Below the pieces are notes generated by a model. The model ran no database searches, was not told the origin of the DNA, and saw only the letters and a program-made list of their open reading frames with translations. From assembly GCA_003194525.1 (NCBI GenBank), contig NBIV01000038.1, forward strand, positions 62,001-126,000: 64,000 bases of DNA. The letters are read 5' to 3'. This document shows, in pieces, positions 1 to 11,189 of the stretch. The first letter of the stretch is position 1, and the number at the start of each line of letters is the position of its first letter. The translations under genes were made by a program, and so were the position numbers. The stretch comes from Gracilariopsis chorda. Lineage: Eukaryota; Rhodophyta; Florideophyceae; Gracilariales; Gracilariaceae.

Positions 1-9
1 GCCCCCACC

Positions 10-1854
10 TTAGTGGTTATTTCCCTGGAGTCGGGCTATCAGAGCATCTCGCATCGCGGTGACATCGCCACTGGCCTCGTTACCTCCCAGCCCCACTTGG
101 CGGAGGAACTGAGAGATCACGGCAGCCTGACCCGCAGGGGCCACGTTCGCCTCACCTGGCGTAGAGGACCCACCAGTGGGAAGACCGACCAACGGATTGG
201 ACGGCTGACTCGCAGGGGCGACTCCAGGAGCATCCATACCATATGGTTCTCCCTCTGCCTCGGCGTGACCGGCACCTTCGTCGGGCTCGTTGTCGAACAT
301 CGGATCCTCACCGTCGTAGACGTTGTAGTACTCATCGGCGTCAACAAAACCGGTCGGATGCCCCTCGGGGATATATCTCGGTGCAAACCGGAGCTCGTTC
401 GCTTCCTCCGCGGAGATCTCATGCCTCTCCCAAGGGTTGAAATAGATGAAGTCACCCGCGAGCGGAGTTCGACGCCCTGGCGACAGGTCCTGCATCCGGC
501 TGCCGGCAGTACGCCCACTCTGCTCTAGGGGAACCGAAGCCCAGTCAACCTGGTCGATGAAATCGAGAAACCCCGCTACTTCGTCAGCGTTTGCCGCACC
601 ACCTAGTGGGATTCGTAAGTCGAGCGCTCGGATGGCGGCACGGACCCGCAACGGGATGAACCACAGTCTGTACTGGTCATAAACCTCCCAGAGGATGAAA
701 GCCGCTGTGCGGACCGCCCATTCGGTGACCACCACGGACCAGAGCCCAAACTGAGGATCCTCGATGAGGTATGAGCCGTAATACGTGATTAAGGGAGGCA
801 ATTCGATGTAGCAACCTCGGCACGCTTTGAGATGCGACCACCACGGTGGAATCGGAACGTACCGACCCCGTCGGTTGACCACGCGGAAGCGTTCGACTTC
901 TAAGTTCTGATACGGAATCAAATACCCGAATCGGGACCGTGCTCGCCGCTCAAAGCGTATCATCGACAAGAAGTTGGCCCTCGCTAAGCGACGCATATAG
1001 CGGAATTCAGCCCGAATGATCGGTCGTGTCCAGCACACCGCGTCTTGGCGCGCCGCGGGAATGCTTCTCCACAAGAGTGGTTCCAAACCCGCGAGGCGGT
1101 CGAGGTACCCCATTTCACCTTGGGTGCGATACAATCCGATGTCGGAGCCCATACCATCGGGGATGGGATACTCGAAGGGAGCCCGGCGAAGCCGTTGATG
1201 AGCGAGTAAGACCAACGCTGCGTGCGCGGAAGCTGCTGATTCCCGACCCCGTCGGATTACCGTGTGCACGGGTATCGCTATGCGATTGCGCCAATCCCAC
1301 GAAGTGGTCACGATTGCCGGAACGTCACCCGGGAGCATTCCGTTTCCATCGGTATACATTGCCAGAAGCGCATCATTGAACACCGCAGTCGGGTGGAACC
1401 ACGGCGCCAGCCGGAGAGTCATCCCATGTTGCGAAGGCTGCAGCCCGACCAGCATGTCGTACGACGGCCACGCTGCCATTAGATACCCTCCCGTGGGAGC
1501 TGCACTCGCAATTGCGCCTGTTTGTTGCGAAGGAGTCGAAAGACCGCTCTGCGGTAGAGGCACGGAATGAAATCCGGAGAAGTACTGTAACGGTGTGTTG
1601 CTGCTGGTGTTGCCGTTGTTGTTGTTGGCATTGGCGTTGCCGTTGTTGTTGGCGTTGTTGTTGTTCATCGTAGATGAAGGAAGCCGAGTAATCTGAGAAG
1701 AAGGCCGCGAAAGCGTACGTGTTGTTGGAAGAACCTCGGAAGAGTTGGTCGCAGATTCGCTGTTCGCAGGTAGGTGCTCGTTACCCAGAATGGGATGGAG
1801 TACCGGCGAACCGGACTTACATTTAAGGACCTTGCCCGGTGCTTCCGTCGCCAT
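10..1854 (-). CDS. Antisense ORF of element A, unknown function (614 aa)
   Basis: I do not recognise a domain. The protein has a low-complexity N-terminus with an Asn-rich run (residues 63-82), a conserved core (about 149-500) and an acidic, Gly/Pro-rich tail ending in a short helix-like segment. Core landmarks shared with the ORFs at 27900-29627 and 54126-56102 are APWFHP (150-155), RAEFRY (281-286), ERRxRSRxGYxxPYQ (302-316), GRYVPIP (330-336), an Arg-Gly-Cys-Tyr then ELPPxITY motif (346-358), an aromatic stretch TEWA...WEVYDQYRLW (377-398), and SPGRRTPLAGDF (458-469). The first ATG is 35 bp from the LTR; Met63 (position 1668), just before the Asn-rich run, is an alternative start that lines up with internal Met residues in both relatives. 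It runs convergent with the element's gag-pol. The opposite strand holds only short ORFs here, so it is not a shadow of pol. A Gag-like or accessory role is possible but unproven. Confidence 0.75.
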   Translation of the reverse strand: MATEAPGKVLKCKSGSPVLHPILGNEHLPANSESATNSSEVLPTTRTLSRPSSQITRLPSSTMNNNNANNNGNANANNNNGNTSSNTPLQYFSGFHSVPLPQSGLSTPSQQTGAIASAAPTGGYLMAAWPSYDMLVGLQPSQHGMTLRLAPWFHPTAVFNDALLAMYTDGNGMLPGDVPAIVTTSWDWRNRIAIPVHTVIRRGRESAASAHAALVLLAHQRLRRAPFEYPIPDGMGSDIGLYRTQGEMGYLDRLAGLEPLLWRSIPAARQDAVCWTRPIIRAEFRYMRRLARANFLSMIRFERRARSRFGYLIPYQNLEVERFRVVNRRGRYVPIPPWWSHLKACRGCYIELPPLITYYGSYLIEDPQFGLWSVVVTEWAVRTAAFILWEVYDQYRLWFIPLRVRAAIRALDLRIPLGGAANADEVAGFLDFIDQVDWASVPLEQSGRTAGSRMQDLSPGRRTPLAGDFIYFNPWERHEISAEEANELRFAPRYIPEGHPTGFVDADEYYNVYDGEDPMFDNEPDEGAGHAEAEGEPYGMDAPGVAPASQPSNPLVGLPTGGSSTPGEANVAPAGQAAVISQFLRQVGLGGNEASGDVTAMRDALIARLQGNNH

Positions 1855-1889
1855 CGTGGATGTCGTATTCGCACCTCAGGAGGGGGATA

Positions 1890-2769
1890 TGAGGTGCAAT
1901 CCTCAAGGAGGAAGACTCAGCGATGTCCTGCGGACTTGATGTTTTTGCCGCTTTCGCGTGTTTATGATTACTACCGCTATTAGCGGGTGTCTCAGCCCTC
2001 AGCGGATCCGCACTGTGTGCCAGGTGCACACCTGTGCATGCGCCGTGTGCCGCCCAAGGCGTGAGTGGACCACTTGTGACACGGATAGTCAAGAGGAGGT
2101 TGGCACCACGGTGTGGGCATTTAGTTAACTTATATTTATTATTTATTAATTACTACACTATATAGTGGCTCGGCGACCTCGCCCTGACACTGAGTAAACC
2201 TCCCCAACCAGGGTTCTTGGCTCTAAGCCTTTTCCGCTTTCGCAAGTCTTCTACAATCCTCGGAGGTAAAGCCGCGTTACTAACGGTAGACCTATCCACC
2301 CTGCGTCACTAGGAGTATCACCGCCTTGGGCACTTGTCACTTAATTCACCACCGCCGTGTTCTCGCCCCTGTATAGGGTTTCTTTGTACCGTTTTCCGTG
2401 GTCCCGTTGGCCCAAACCCCTGTCGCCCCCAGTCGGGCATCTCCCGTATTTCCCTTACCCCACTCTCGTGGTTCCTACCCCTTTGTGTGGTTGCTCGTCA
2501 CCGCTGACGCGTGTCTCTCGTGCCGGTATCCCGTGACGTCTTCCCCCCACTTACGTGGACTCGTACTCCTTGGAAGGGCTGTTTTCCCATTCGTGGTGAT
2601 CCTAATCCTACCGTTTCAACTCTCCCCGCTTGGCGTGAGGGTGAGCCTCGGCTTTACAAACCGACTTCGTCGTGCTCATCCGGAGAGGCTCCGTTCGCTG
2701 TGTTGCCCTCGTGAGAGGAAGATTTCGAACGTCTTCGTGTGTTGTCCCGCTTGCGGGTATTGCAATACA
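1890..2769 (+). repeat. 3' LTR of element A (880 bp)
   Basis: Starts TGAGGTGCAAT and ends ATTGCAATACA, so TG...CA with partly inverted termini. It follows a purine-rich tract ending GGGGGATA, the same arrangement as before the 3' LTR at 29686. The AT-rich block at about 2118-2162 corresponds to AT-rich blocks in the LTRs of elements B and C. The last 60 bp align with the terminus of the element C LTR. The 5' partner and target-site duplication are outside the window. Confidence 0.8.
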
Positions 2770-3299
2770 AACCTCTCACACAAGTTATTAGTTTTCGTTT
2801 TTAATCACACCATCTTTGGTGAGTTCTTTGTTGCTGTACTCGAATTATTCGAAGAGCACAAACAGACAGTTTTAAGTTTGTCACTCGCAGACTCATACAT
2901 CATATTAATTCATGAAAGAACAGGTAACCTGTCTAACAATGAAAACGAAGCATCAATTAATGCCAAGCACAATCCTAGTAGAGTAATTGACTTCACACTT
3001 ACTCCGGCTAAATATCGCAGCAAAACTCGAGAAGATGAGCCAAGTGACGATAAAATGCAGACGTTTTACCATGCAAGAATTTTGATCTTAGTAACAGGTC
3101 AAATGAGTTCATGGCGTTTGAAGCATACGTGAGCGAGTATGACTGGAAAATACCAGAAATCGCAGATAGAAAACTTGCACAAGGTGCTGAAACTGACATA
3201 TAGAACGGTATCAATCAACACAACCAAAAACAGTGTGGAGAAGAAAAGAAATGCCATGGAGGACTATTGATCCTGCTTGTTTATGAACCAACATGAGGA

Positions 3300-3783
3300 G
3301 CAGTTAATATAATCTGGGTATAAAATTGTAGAAGAGAACGGCAAAGAACTCTTGGAAAGCGAGCAACCGCGAAATTTGTAGCAGCACACAGAGCAACTTG
3401 CAGGATGGCAGTACGCGTCACCTTTCAATGATGTCCGTATAGAGGTTGAGAATGTTGATGGGGATCTCAACAAAAGGTTCTTAAACGAATGTAACCACGT
3501 TCTCGTGAATGTTGTTGAGGAGACTAGTGTTGTGGCTGCAGAGCATGGATTGGTGACAGATACAAAGCTATCGTGCGTTCATGCATTGCTAACATTTCTC
3601 ACTTACTCACTCTAGCAAAAACTGAAAACTGTCATCAACAGAGTGTTAAAGCAAAGGTACAAACCATTCAGCACTGTTATTGAGCTTAGAGCATCAATCA
3701 TCACCCATATCCTGACTGCCTCATACAATAGCAATGTAAGCACTATCCTATCACTAGCCAACAGTGAGTGCTTCTTCAGTACT
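3300..3783 (+). pseudogene. Left part of the transposase-like coding region
   Basis: Plus-strand coding-like sequence interrupted by in-frame stops. The frame covering about 3700-3788 (ILSLANSECFF) runs through the GTATT target site and continues at 11190, so the copia insertion lies inside what was once one reading frame. No catalytic motif is visible in this part. Its N-terminal boundary is unclear; sequence from 2770 to 3300 is coding-like only in patches. Confidence 0.35.
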
Positions 3784-3788
3784 GTATT

Positions 3789-4025
3789 TGTCAGATTGAT
3801 ACAGCGCACGCCTGTGGCGTGAACTCGCGCTGCTGGCGCAAGCTCGCGGAGGCCGCAACGGCGGGCTCGGAACAGAGAAGTAAAAGTTCCATGGTCCTCG
3901 CTACGAGGGCGTACGAAAACCAAGAGGGACATGGCTATCTTCGTCCCTGTTTTGTGTCGCACCCTGAGACTGACAGGATCTCTGCGCACCCGTTCGGCAC
4001 GCTTCCTCAAACGACCCCTACGAGA
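3789..4025 (+). repeat. 5' LTR of the copia element
   Basis: 237 bp copy, about 87% identical to 10941-11184. The 3' boundary is set by the shared sequence ...CCTACGAGA, by the GTATT duplication after the other copy, and by the primer site that follows directly. It ends in AGA rather than the usual CA, so the boundary could be off by one or two bases. Confidence 0.85.
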
Positions 4026-4038
4026 GTTATGGGCCCAG
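4026..4038 (+). promoter_or_regulatory. Primer binding site matching the initiator tRNA-Met anticodon arm
   Basis: GTTATGGGCCCAG is the reverse complement of CTGGGCCCATAAC, the anticodon stem-loop of eukaryotic initiator tRNA-Met (from memory of vertebrate and plant sequences). It abuts the 5' LTR with no gap. Priming by a tRNA-Met half-molecule is known for Drosophila copia. The same 13-mer occurs at 38283-38295. Confidence 0.7.
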
Positions 4039-4040
4039 AG

Positions 4041-7000
4041 CCTGCAAAGTCTACAATGTCTACATCTCATGATATTCCTCGATTTGAGCTCTACAAATAT
4101 GTAATGCAATGGCGTAAAGCAGTGTCTGAATGGGTCGAGACAATAGGGATTGCATCTGAGAAAGGCCCTGATAAACGCTACAAAACTATCTAAACGATTA
4201 TTGGACGTTTACTTGTCGAACATGGTCTACCCTTGGCTCAGAAGAGTATCGTTGAAGAAGCTCAAGCAAAAGGACGAATCGGTTTTCGTCAAGAAGACCA
4301 AACTCAGGCCGTGCAGTAAATCGTAAACTTGGTTGCAGTTGATCTTCCTATAGCAATGGTCAATCGTTTGATTACATCATTCAACAAAGTGTCAAATTGC
4401 AGGAGAAAGAAGAATGAAGATCTTGTCGCGTTTGTTGATCGTTTTCGAGGCCTAGCATCCGAGCACCTTATGCACACAGGATTTGAGTCGTCGACACACA
4501 TTGGTGAGGTTCTGGCTATTACCTTGATCAACAACGCCATGCTACCGGAGAGCACATTACATAACGCTGTGCTCCAATTGCTGACCCAATCTCAGTCCCG
4601 GAATTTGCAGGGTATGGTAACCGACGGAGGTTTGGTACCCTTTCCCGTAATGGATAAGATTCGCGAGTGTCAAGAAGAATTAGTGAAAGTAATGAATCCA
4701 ATTCAAATTCCTGAGTCTCAGGACGAAATGGTCACGACATTAGAAGATTCCCGAAAGGAAGTCTCGAATATCAAGAACAAGCTTGCTCTCCAAACTATAC
4801 GGCTCCCCGTGCAGAAAGGAGACAGCAAACCACCGAACATTAAGGCGATTGCGAACTCTTCCGAACCGAGGGTAGTACTTCACCTAGAGGACGCTGTCAC
4901 TGTGTTGTACTCTCTATCTTCTGCCACCAAGCAGTCCAGTTCAGATATGACCCGCAATGAAATTGAAGCCATGGTTCAGGAAAGGGTTCATAAGGCCCTT
5001 CTCGCCGTTGGTGTTACTTCTTCAATGAACAAGTCTAGTTTGCAACGGACCGGCCCCGCATCCGGTGGCATTCAGAAGTCCAAACAAAGCAACAAGAAGC
5101 GAGAATCCAAGAATTCTAATGGCAGTGGCTCTAAGAAGAACGAAGCCGGCAATGACCAGGCAAAAATTCGTTGGTTCTGCTTCAACTGTGGGGCAACCAA
5201 TCACTGCAAAGGTTCTAAAAAGTGTCCCTTTTGTGGCAGTGAACGTTTCCTGGATAAAATTAACCGCTTAGAACGGGAGAGCTCTAAGAAAAGGAAGCCT
5301 GGTGATAAGTTTTCCCAGCCAGGCTCCACTCCCTCGAACGACAAACAAGCATGATTTCCAGGCGTGGAGCCGCACAGCTACCATCTATTCAGGACGACCC
5401 GAACCAAGTAATGGACATCGGTTGTCCCAGAAACGTTGGTAGGGTTCAGTCACCTGCAAGGCTGGCTTCAGCACTTGGAATTCCTTTCAAGCTGCGTGAG
5501 CTGGACCGTGATCCGTTCTTCCATGGATACGGCACCGAATACTCTTATGCCCATTTGTTGTTCGCAATGTGGGATCTTCCCGTTGTCGATATTTTGGGTA
5601 ATGAAGCGTCCATACCATTCTACATCATTGACGGTGATGGGCTGCTTCTACTCGGAAATGAATTTGTTCACCGAGGAAATCTCCTTGGCCAAGAGTCCCT
5701 GCTAACAATCCCACCGGTTGTTGCAGGAAAAGTAGGTCTTGCTTTGCAGACATACAACTCTAGATTGCCAGGTGACTCAGAAGACTCCATTAGGACCCGA
5801 CTACTGGTTATACCATCCACCATCCACACTATTAAGTCCTACTTTGTTTCCTTTCGAGGTCTCTATGCATGAAAGTCATCACAGCAAATGAAGGAAAGGT
5901 TCCCGGACGGCAAGATATGCAAGAAGTTCGCTTCCAAGCTCCATGGTTCCACCCATATGCCACTACCGGACATGAAGGAGATTTGCAAACGAGCTGGAGT
6001 TTTTACGCCCGTTCTCAAACAGGTGTTGCAGAGCTCTTTCTCTAAACGCACGACTTATCGTTCCACCGGACGACCGTCATCTTCACGAGAGGTTTCCTTT
6101 CGGAGGCGTCTGGTACCGTTCAATGAACATGTACAAATCGACTTCATGTTCATCAGTGCGATGGAAAATATACCAATCATCCACATGGTGGATCTTTCTT
6201 CGGCTTTCTCGGTCACCGCGATGCTTGAGTCGAGGGAACTTGAGGAGGTCCGGTCGGCATTTGAACGAACCTGGATCAATGTTCATGGCCCCCCAAAATC
6301 AGTTTCTGGTGACGCCGAATTCGACAAGGGGGTCTTCACGAACTTTTTGGCGTCCCATTCCATTATTTATGAAACCTGAACAGCTTGGAGACACAATACA
6401 ATCGGCATGGTTGAGTCAAAACACACCATTGTGCGTGTAATTTCAACCCGACTGCTCCAGAATGCTGACTATTTTGCAGCCATACGCGTAATACGGAGTT
6501 TACTTTCACTGAAATCCTGTCAAGGGCTACGTTCCTCAGTAATGTGATGTACGGCGGGAAGAAATTGAGTAGCTTCGAAATTGCCAGGGGTTACACCCCT
6601 GAGATTATGGGGCACCCACAGAGTCAGATTTCGGAGGAGGTCTTCTGGGCCTATCAGAAACAGACCGCCCGACGTGCTATACAGACTCTAGCCGCTTCAA
6701 GGAACCCCCGAATCCCATCCGCAAATCACTTCAAGGAGGACATGCCTGTTTACTACTTCAAACGCGGTCCCAAGTTCGGTTCATGGCACGTTGCCTTCGT
6801 CCGTAAAGTGCAAGACCATTCTCTTTTCCTGTCTTCGAATGAACTTCATCAAGGTCCTTATATCCGAGCGGCCTATGAGAATGTCCGGTCAGTGCCAAAA
6901 TCACCGCTTCTTGTGCAGCTGGATCAAATGGGATTGGTCTCGCCGTTGTCTTAATCTGTAGTCGACAAGGAGTTAGAGCCACTTGATTCATCAGGTTCGC

Positions 7001-8880
7001 ACCTTTTGAAGGATAACAGACAAAAGCAGACCTCCTCCCATGACCATGAGCAACCCCAACGAGGAAGCATAGACTTACTACTCAATGAGAAAGTCGCTCT
7101 CTGGTCACAACATCCTAATATTTCGGCCTTTTTGGCCAAGGGAAAAGGCACAAGTGGTCAACAACCCATGAATGGACATTAGGTCGACTAGTGACCCACC
7201 TCGTCTGGAAAAGGATATTGGATCCACGAAAGTATCCCCTGTGAATACTCCTCAAAGGCTCATTTCCGCTGAAAAGGAAATCCTCCGCAAGGCAAAGATA
7301 GTTCTTGGGGTTGAGCATGTGCCTGAGCTCCGCCTTCAGTTTCTCCCTCGGTGGATTGTGTACGAGGGTTGTTACTCTCGGGTCGTCGGATCCTCGCTCC
7401 CAAAGGATGCCAGTATTGTGTCTTCATATCACTTCTTCCATATCAAAGAGGATGGGGAAAAGGGCCAGCTACGACTTAAATGCCGTCTTTTGCCTCATGG
7501 CAACCAAGATAAGTACAAATAACTGATTCGGAAAGATTCCTCATCTGCTCAGTTTCCCATCATTCGATCTGTTCTCTCTCTTTCTGCCATCCTCTCCTTC
7601 CCGTTAGCCACGATTGACATTAAGGTTGCCTATCCGCAAGGTAGATCTCTCAACAGAGATATATACATGATTTCTCCGAGGAGTTGGGAAAGAAGAGGCG
7701 TCGTCTGGAAAATCTTGGTTCCTACTTTTGGACTCGTAGAATCCGGACGCCTCTGACAGTTGACGATCGAAAAATGGCTGTTTAATTGTGGCTTTGAAGC
7801 CGTTCATGGACTTCCACAGCTTTTTGTCCTCCGCTCTGATCACAAGATCCAATTGGCGCTTGCGAAAGTTGTGAATGATTTGATCATAGCCGATCACACC
7901 CCCCACATTCGAGATTTCCATAATCGTCTTGCTCAACGGTTCAACGTCGGCAAATTCGAGTTGGCGGCCGACCTACTCTTCAATCGGCTTCGAATTAATC
8001 TTCATTCAAATGGCTCCATTTGCACCAATATGAGAGAGTATATGGCATCTATCTCACCACTGGATGTCTCGCGCCAACATCGGAAGCAGTTTGATAGCCC
8101 CTGCTCACCACAATAGAAGACAGCATTTTTAGGCCTCACAGGGGCCCTGAATTTTCTGGGTCATGGAGTCCTACCCCACGCCGTTTTTGTGGCCAGCTAT
8201 CTTCAGCAAAGAATCGGAAACCGGGTGGTCTCAGACCTCTTGTTGGCCAATGCATCCCTCCCTGAAATTCAGGCACTAACACCAGAGATCGTATACTTCA
8301 GCCAGAATCGCTGGACCTTCAACCTCGCTATTGGGCGTTCTCGGACGCTATCCAAAGAAAATGGTCGTATGGCCAGACAGGATACCTTTCAGGACTGTAC
8401 CTGCCAGCGGGGGAGGCATCAGAAAGAGTAGAAGCCATATACCATGTCCTTGACTGGTCTAGTTCCAAGCAAGGAAGGGTTTCCTTTAGTGCTATTCGCG
8501 CCGAAATTTTGGCAGCTGCGGTCTCTGCAGACAGAGGATCTCACTTGGCTTCATGCATAAAGGAGACGTATGGGACCAAGGCCTCACTCCCTTTTGTGCT
8601 CACTGTTGATTCCGATGGACTGCATTCCACGATCACGACACTCCATGAAGGTAAAGACTATCGTCTCCGACCGACGGTATCTAGGCTTCTCGATTCGTTT
8701 GAAGCAGGCGAAATTGATGTGTTGCAGTGGATACCAAGTTTGCAGAATCAGCCGACGCCCTAACGAAGCGCAATATTGTAATGTTCCGGAAGCTTAACTT
8801 TGTGATGCTTTCTGGCTTCCTAGGCCTTGAGACGCTTCGTAAAGCTAAGCGTACATCTCAAGTCTTATGAACTAAATAAT
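4041..8880 (+). mobile_element. Copia gag-pol region (broken)
   Basis: Gag begins near the first ATG after the primer site, with a short motif WRK-VS-WV near its N-terminus that recurs in the copia piece at 38.05-38.3 kb. A zinc-knuckle-like CFNC...H...C...CPFC lies at about 5175-5240. Integrase core features (HVQIDFMFI, MVDLSSAFS, HGPPKS) lie at about 6120-6360. The reverse transcriptase has DIK-AYPQG at about 7617-7645 and a palm motif near 7875-7895, and the RNase H region ends near 8770. The domain order is typical of Ty1/copia. The region is broken in many places. The reverse transcriptase motif resembles the red-algal copia group described as PyRE10G, by memory only. Confidence 0.75.
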
Positions 8881-9002
8881 TCTTTGTGGTCATGAGCTTC
8901 GTTATGCGTCTCTTCGCGCCACCACGGCGCTTGGTCCTCTTCTTTGGTGCACGCCAGGAAAGTTTTGGAACAGCTACGACCCTTTGTATTTCCATGATTC
9001 GC

Positions 9003-10345
9003 CTAAAGCAGGCGGGGGATCCCCGCACAGAACTTGAGTTCCAACTCTGATAATCGCAATGGACAGGGTTCCACAAGGTCCAAGATCTGTTTGGCATTGG
9101 CATCTACGCGAACCACGTGGTCAATATTGATCCCTTGAATGCGGATGAAGTACACCCCTTCGTCTTGTGCCAGCAACCAGTCCAACCATTATGAAGCGGA
9201 CACCTCGCATGTCGCAGGCATACTTCATTGGCGTTAGTCTGAAGCCACTCTGCTAAATCTCTGAAACAGAGAAATAGCGGAAGACTGTCTAAGAGGATCT
9301 TGTTTCGAGCATACATGTGCCCCAGCACTCGATCCACTGCATTAGCGAGAGCTGCATGTACGCAAAAATGCTTGATCTGCACAACAAGCATGCCGCAGTC
9401 TCGAATACGATAAGGCTTCGTGGCATCCGTGGTCTCCCGATGCCCTGGGCACGAGACGCGAATGGCCTCTCTTGGATGCCTGGAAGAGTACGTGTTAATT
9501 GCGTTAATGACGTGCACATTGCCCGTGGTCTTCATCGTAAAGCTGTCGCTCTGGCAGTTAAGCTCCAATACACAGTTGGTCCCCCCAGACCATATCTGCT
9601 GTTTGGACATGGCAAGCGACAGACCAGGACCTGATAAGGAGTTGAATTGTATTGGCCACCAACCCCACTTCGGCTCATCATGATTTCGGCCGTAATAATG
9701 TGGCCCAGCATACATCCTAACTCCATACTGGCCTGGAAGGACGCTGCGCCACGGGACAAACATGATCTCGTCTATGCACAAAGACTCGCCGTCACTTTGG
9801 TCGCGCAGCCCATATCGCATCGCGGTCGCGTGCCATAGGTTGACGTTCGGCCGCTCCTCGCACCACTACAGCAAGGCCCTACTGAAAACCTTCGTCGCTA
9901 TATTAGTTTTAACAGTCCTCTCCTCCCACCTGGTGTTCACAAGGCGGTACAGTTGACGGCCCTCACTTGCAGCCCTTGATATGCTGACTATCCCTCCTTC
10001 AACGAATGTCCGAACTTCGCTTCGCATTTGTGCGCCTTCTCTTCCTGGGAAATTACATAGCAATCGGAGGCACTGGTGCCCGGCCGGAGCAAGCATGGGT
10101 GGCCAAAATGGGGGAGCTGGACTCGCCGAGGAAGTATCTGTCAACCCCCTCTCATCACCATGCGTTAAAATGGTACTCGATAGTCGGAATAGTGGGCAGG
10201 TGCGTGGAAACGGTCTCTCCATATCACACGGCCACTGGTTCCTTTTCGGTTTCACCCACATGAATGTCACCTCACTCTGTCGCACTGCTTGGCTGCCTGG
10301 CGTCTGGTATCCTGTGTCCTGGTTACGGTGAAGGATGTATTCCAC
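9003..10345 (-). pseudogene. Antisense gene remnant in the copia element, cysteine-peptidase-like
   Basis: Minus-strand coding-like sequence between the end of pol and the 3' LTR, opposite to gag-pol. One stretch carries KHFCVHAALANAVDRVLG, which resembles the nucleophile helix of papain-fold or OTU/Josephin-like peptidases. A neighbouring stretch carries GVYFIRIQG, DHVVRVDA and ILDLVEP, the pattern expected around a catalytic His and Asp/Asn. These resemblances are judged by eye, so peptidase function is inference. The gene is broken, with about two or three breaks. It shares no visible similarity with the antisense ORFs of elements A, B and C. About 600 bp without a gene separate its 5' end from the 3' LTR and could hold its promoter. 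Confidence 0.5.
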
Positions 10346-10940
10346 TTCTTCGATCGCTTTTGGTCACAATCTACAAATCAAATCGTCAGCTTAACCTCTT
10401 CTGATACTTCCTGATGCAAGCAACGCCCAACACGCTTTAAGCCGTGGGGCATCGCCAACGCAACGGAGGAACTGAAGAAGGCAACAAAAACGCTCTGTGG
10501 ATCGCAAACGACGGCCTGCTTCGCGCCCTCGGGATCGCAAATGGTAGTCTGTTGTTAGCGCCCTTTGGGTTCCAAACAGCGGTTTGTTGCCGGCTGTGTG
10601 ACAGTGAAGAACTTGGGTGCAAACGTAGATCTAGATTTTTACGTTCACAGATGTTGGTCTGACGTTCGGGTACTCCGATTGTCCACCGGTTCTTGGCCAG
10701 CGGTGGCTGAGTACCAGGTCACCGTACTGGGATGAATCTGTTGGTTTACTTGCTATTTTATTTGTTTTGCTACTGGAGACCCCTGCGCCGTTGTTTGCGT
10801 TGTGGATGCTTCTGTTAGCCCAGCTTGTTTATCTCTTATGCATTAAGCTTTTCGAGCATCCCTTGTGTTCCAGGACATCATGACTACTTCTTTCGCTGAG
10901 TTTCGCGTTCTGGTTTCGAGTCGGCCGCGAACGGGGGGAG

Positions 10941-11184
10941 TGTCAGATTGGTACAAGTGGCAGCGCATGCCTGTGGCGTGAGCTCGCGCTGCTTGCGCGA
11001 GCTCGCGAAGGCAGCATCAGCGCGCTCGGAACAGACAATTAAAAGGGCTATGGTCTTAGTTATGAGGGCGTACGAGGACCAAGAGAGACACGGCCATCTT
11101 CGTCCCTGTTTTGTGTCGCACTCTGAGACTGGCGGGCTCTCTGCGCACCCGTCTGGCACGCTTCCTCAAATGACCCCTACGAGA
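10941..11184 (+). repeat. 3' LTR of the copia element
   Basis: 244 bp copy preceded by the purine tract ACGGGGGGAG and followed by the GTATT duplication. It differs from the 5' copy by about 31 substitutions and one short insertion. Confidence 0.85.
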
Positions 11185-11189
11185 GTATT

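Larger units (their letters stand above)
1..2769 (+). mobile_element. Element A: 3' end of a Ty3/gypsy chromovirus-like element
   Basis: Only the 3' end lies in the window. It holds an antisense ORF (minus strand), a purine-rich tract GGAGGGGGATA just before position 1890, and a TG...CA 3' LTR at 1890-2769. Gag and pol would lie to the left on the plus strand. Assignment rests on homology of the antisense ORF with those of the two gag-pol-bearing elements at 19912-30172 and 53390-64000, and on the matching order pol, antisense ORF, purine tract, LTR. The LTR end resembles that of the third element (a GGGTATTGCA string near the terminus). The visible part looks whole. Age cannot be judged because the 5' LTR is outside. 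Confidence 0.8.
3789..11184 (+). mobile_element. Ty1/copia element, old, broken, with an antisense gene remnant
   Basis: Flanked by 237 and 244 bp LTRs that begin TGTCAGATTG and by the 5 bp target-site duplication GTATT (3784-3788 and 11185-11189). The LTRs differ at roughly 13% of positions, so the insertion is old. Internal order is a half-tRNA primer site, gag with a zinc knuckle, protease region, integrase, reverse transcriptase and RNase H, all plus strand, then a minus-strand gene remnant, a purine tract (ACGGGGGGAG) and the 3' LTR. Integrase preceding RT places it in Ty1/copia. It is broken in many places (more than six). Confidence 0.85.

Noticed and set aside
10-1854. The idea that the antisense ORFs are shadows of pol
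   Set aside because: They lie past the end of pol, their opposite strands hold only short frames, and the protein sequence is conserved among three elements.
2398-3132. A plus-strand ORF of 244 codons
   Set aside because: It spans the boundary between the element A LTR and the flanking DNA, so it is a chance frame across two unrelated pieces.
10948-11189. The LTR part of the open frame that continues into the transposase
   Set aside because: The frame happens to be open through the copia LTR; the transposase coding starts after the duplication.
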